Assembly (NCBI RefSeq): GCF_050624435.1
Contig: NC_134546.1
Span: forward strand, 39,015,501-39,079,500
Length of the DNA: 64,000 bases
DNA from: Tenrec ecaudatus
Lineage: Eukaryota; Chordata; Mammalia; Afrosoricida; Tenrecidae
Reading direction: 5' to 3'
The position numbers were made by a program, and so were the translations under genes. Below the pieces are notes generated by a model that did not search any database, had not been told where the DNA came from, and worked only from the letters and a program-made list of their open reading frames with translations. Shown piece after piece: positions 63,157 to 64,000 of the stretch (within the stretch, counting starts at the first letter, position 1; every line of letters begins with the position of its first letter).

Positions 63157-64000
63157 GAGGGTGTGTACCCCCAAATAAAACTGAATTTCTCTCTTCAAAG
63201 CTATGCATTTAAATTTTTTTACAAAACAACCTTATCACTTTAAAACTATACTCCATTACCCTTAATAACATTTGTCAAGTCTGATTCCATTCTTGGAAAC
63301 ATTTTTCAAACTCATCTGTTTGGATGGCTGATAGCACCACCCCCTTTTCTTCACTTTTTCTTCTTCATCAAATTGCTGTCCTTTCATGTCCCTCTTCATT
63401 CGTGGATACAAAAAGAAGTCACACAATGTGAGGTCAGGTGAGTAAGGTGCATGGGGCGAGAGAGGCATGCTGGGTTGTTTTTTTTTTGTCCAAAACTGGC
63501 ACACTGAGATGGCTGAGTGTGGGTGCATTGTTGTGATGGCAAACTCAGTTCCCTGTGTGCCACCAATCGGGTCTTTTTTGTCACACTCTGTTCAGAACCT
63601 CCAGATAGAAACCTTGATTAATAGTCTGGCCTGATGGAACAAACTCGAAATGCACTGTCCCTCTCACATCAAAAAATCAAATGAGCATCATCTTGAGCTT
63701 TAATTTCACTTGACAAGCTTTTGTTTTTTGTTTTTTTGAGCAAGGTGATTATGGTGTCTTCCACTGGTTTGACTGATGTTTGCTTTCAGGGTCATAAGAA
63801 CAGCATCATGTCTTGTCACCAGTAATGACCTTGGGAAAAAAGGCTTGGGTCCCTTCGGAGCTGTTCTTTCAAAGCACAGCATGCATCCAGTCACTTTTTC
63901 CTGGTCAAGCAGAGCCCAAGGCACAAATTTCACAGCGACTCTTCTCATTCCCAATCTTCTGTTAAAATTCGAGTCCGGATAACTTCCCCATCTCTTCAAT
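63157..64000 (-). mobile_element. Degraded mariner transposon, cut by window end
   Basis: A probable terminal repeat (GAGGGTGTGTACCCCC...) follows a TA run at about 63157. On the - strand, broken frames show mariner transposase pieces in order: MRRVAVKFVPW, a GTVHFEFVP-like stretch, HNNAPT where active copies have HDNAP, and PYSPDLTLCDFF. Several frameshifts and stops are present. The second catalytic aspartate is replaced by asparagine, so this copy is dead. The 5' end lies past the window. Confidence 0.85.

Larger units (their letters stand above)
57719..64000. other. CRIPT 3' UTR and downstream intergenic DNA
   Basis: After the CRIPT 3' UTR (to about 58.43 kb) come L1 tails (59.44-59.76 kb), SINEs (61.1, 62.0 and 62.7 kb) and the mariner remnant (from 63.16 kb). 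59.8-61.1 kb and 61.4-61.9 kb are unrecognised; no further gene is visible. Confidence 0.6.

Noticed and set aside
1-64000. Prokaryotic features such as CRISPR arrays, operons, Shine-Dalgarno sites or a plasmid origin
   Set aside because: The window has spliced vertebrate genes and mammalian retroposons throughout; tandem arrays seen are microsatellites.

Overview
This is an intron-rich stretch of a mammalian nuclear genome holding three neighbouring protein-coding genes: the 3' half of RHOQ (TC10, + strand), all coding exons of PIGF (- strand) and all coding exons of CRIPT (+ strand). From memory, the order and orientation match human chromosome 2p21. Every coding exon listed has GT-AG splice sites. 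The codon counts come out at the full protein lengths: PIGF 219 aa, CRIPT 101 aa, and RHOQ 138 aa of an expected 205.

The interspersed repeats identify the lineage. Dozens of copies of a tRNA-derived SINE carry the 'gagccctggtggc...gggctgctaac...gagtcggaatcgactcgatggca' pattern typical of AfroSINE, alongside fragments of the afrotherian RTE LINE. A 180-bp element with perfect 16-bp ends matches the SPIN hAT transposon family. Within Afrotheria SPIN is known to me from tenrecs, so a tenrec (for example Echinops) is the best guess; this is an inference.

Layout: 1-10182 is RHOQ intron. RHOQ exons lie at 10183-10347, 10810-10905 and 15909-16064. PIGF runs backwards from a non-coding first exon near 48.9 kb through coding exons at 46.7-47.0, 45.7, 42.7, 29.9 and 16.5 kb. 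RHOQ and PIGF converge tail to tail: their stop codons are about 410 bp apart, so a normal RHOQ 3' UTR would be antisense to the last PIGF exon. PIGF and CRIPT diverge from one CpG island at 48.2-49.25 kb. CRIPT exons follow at 49236-49251, 53970-54035, 55007-55061, 56998-57101 and 57654-57718. From 58.4 kb to the end is intergenic and repetitive, finishing in a degraded mariner transposon cut by the window edge.

The three genes share no pathway: RHOQ is a Rho-family GTPase, PIGF adds ethanolamine phosphate to GPI anchors in the ER, and CRIPT is a small cysteine-rich protein that binds PSD-95 and has been placed in the minor spliceosome. I see no sign of a new multi-gene system. The interest lies in the transposons: a SPIN copy from horizontal transfer, a three-layer nested insertion, a concatenated set of L1 tails inside one target duplication, LTRs with perfect 5-bp duplications, and a visible RTE/AfroSINE shared tail. 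Repeat family names are from memory and boundaries are approximate unless a target-site duplication is quoted.
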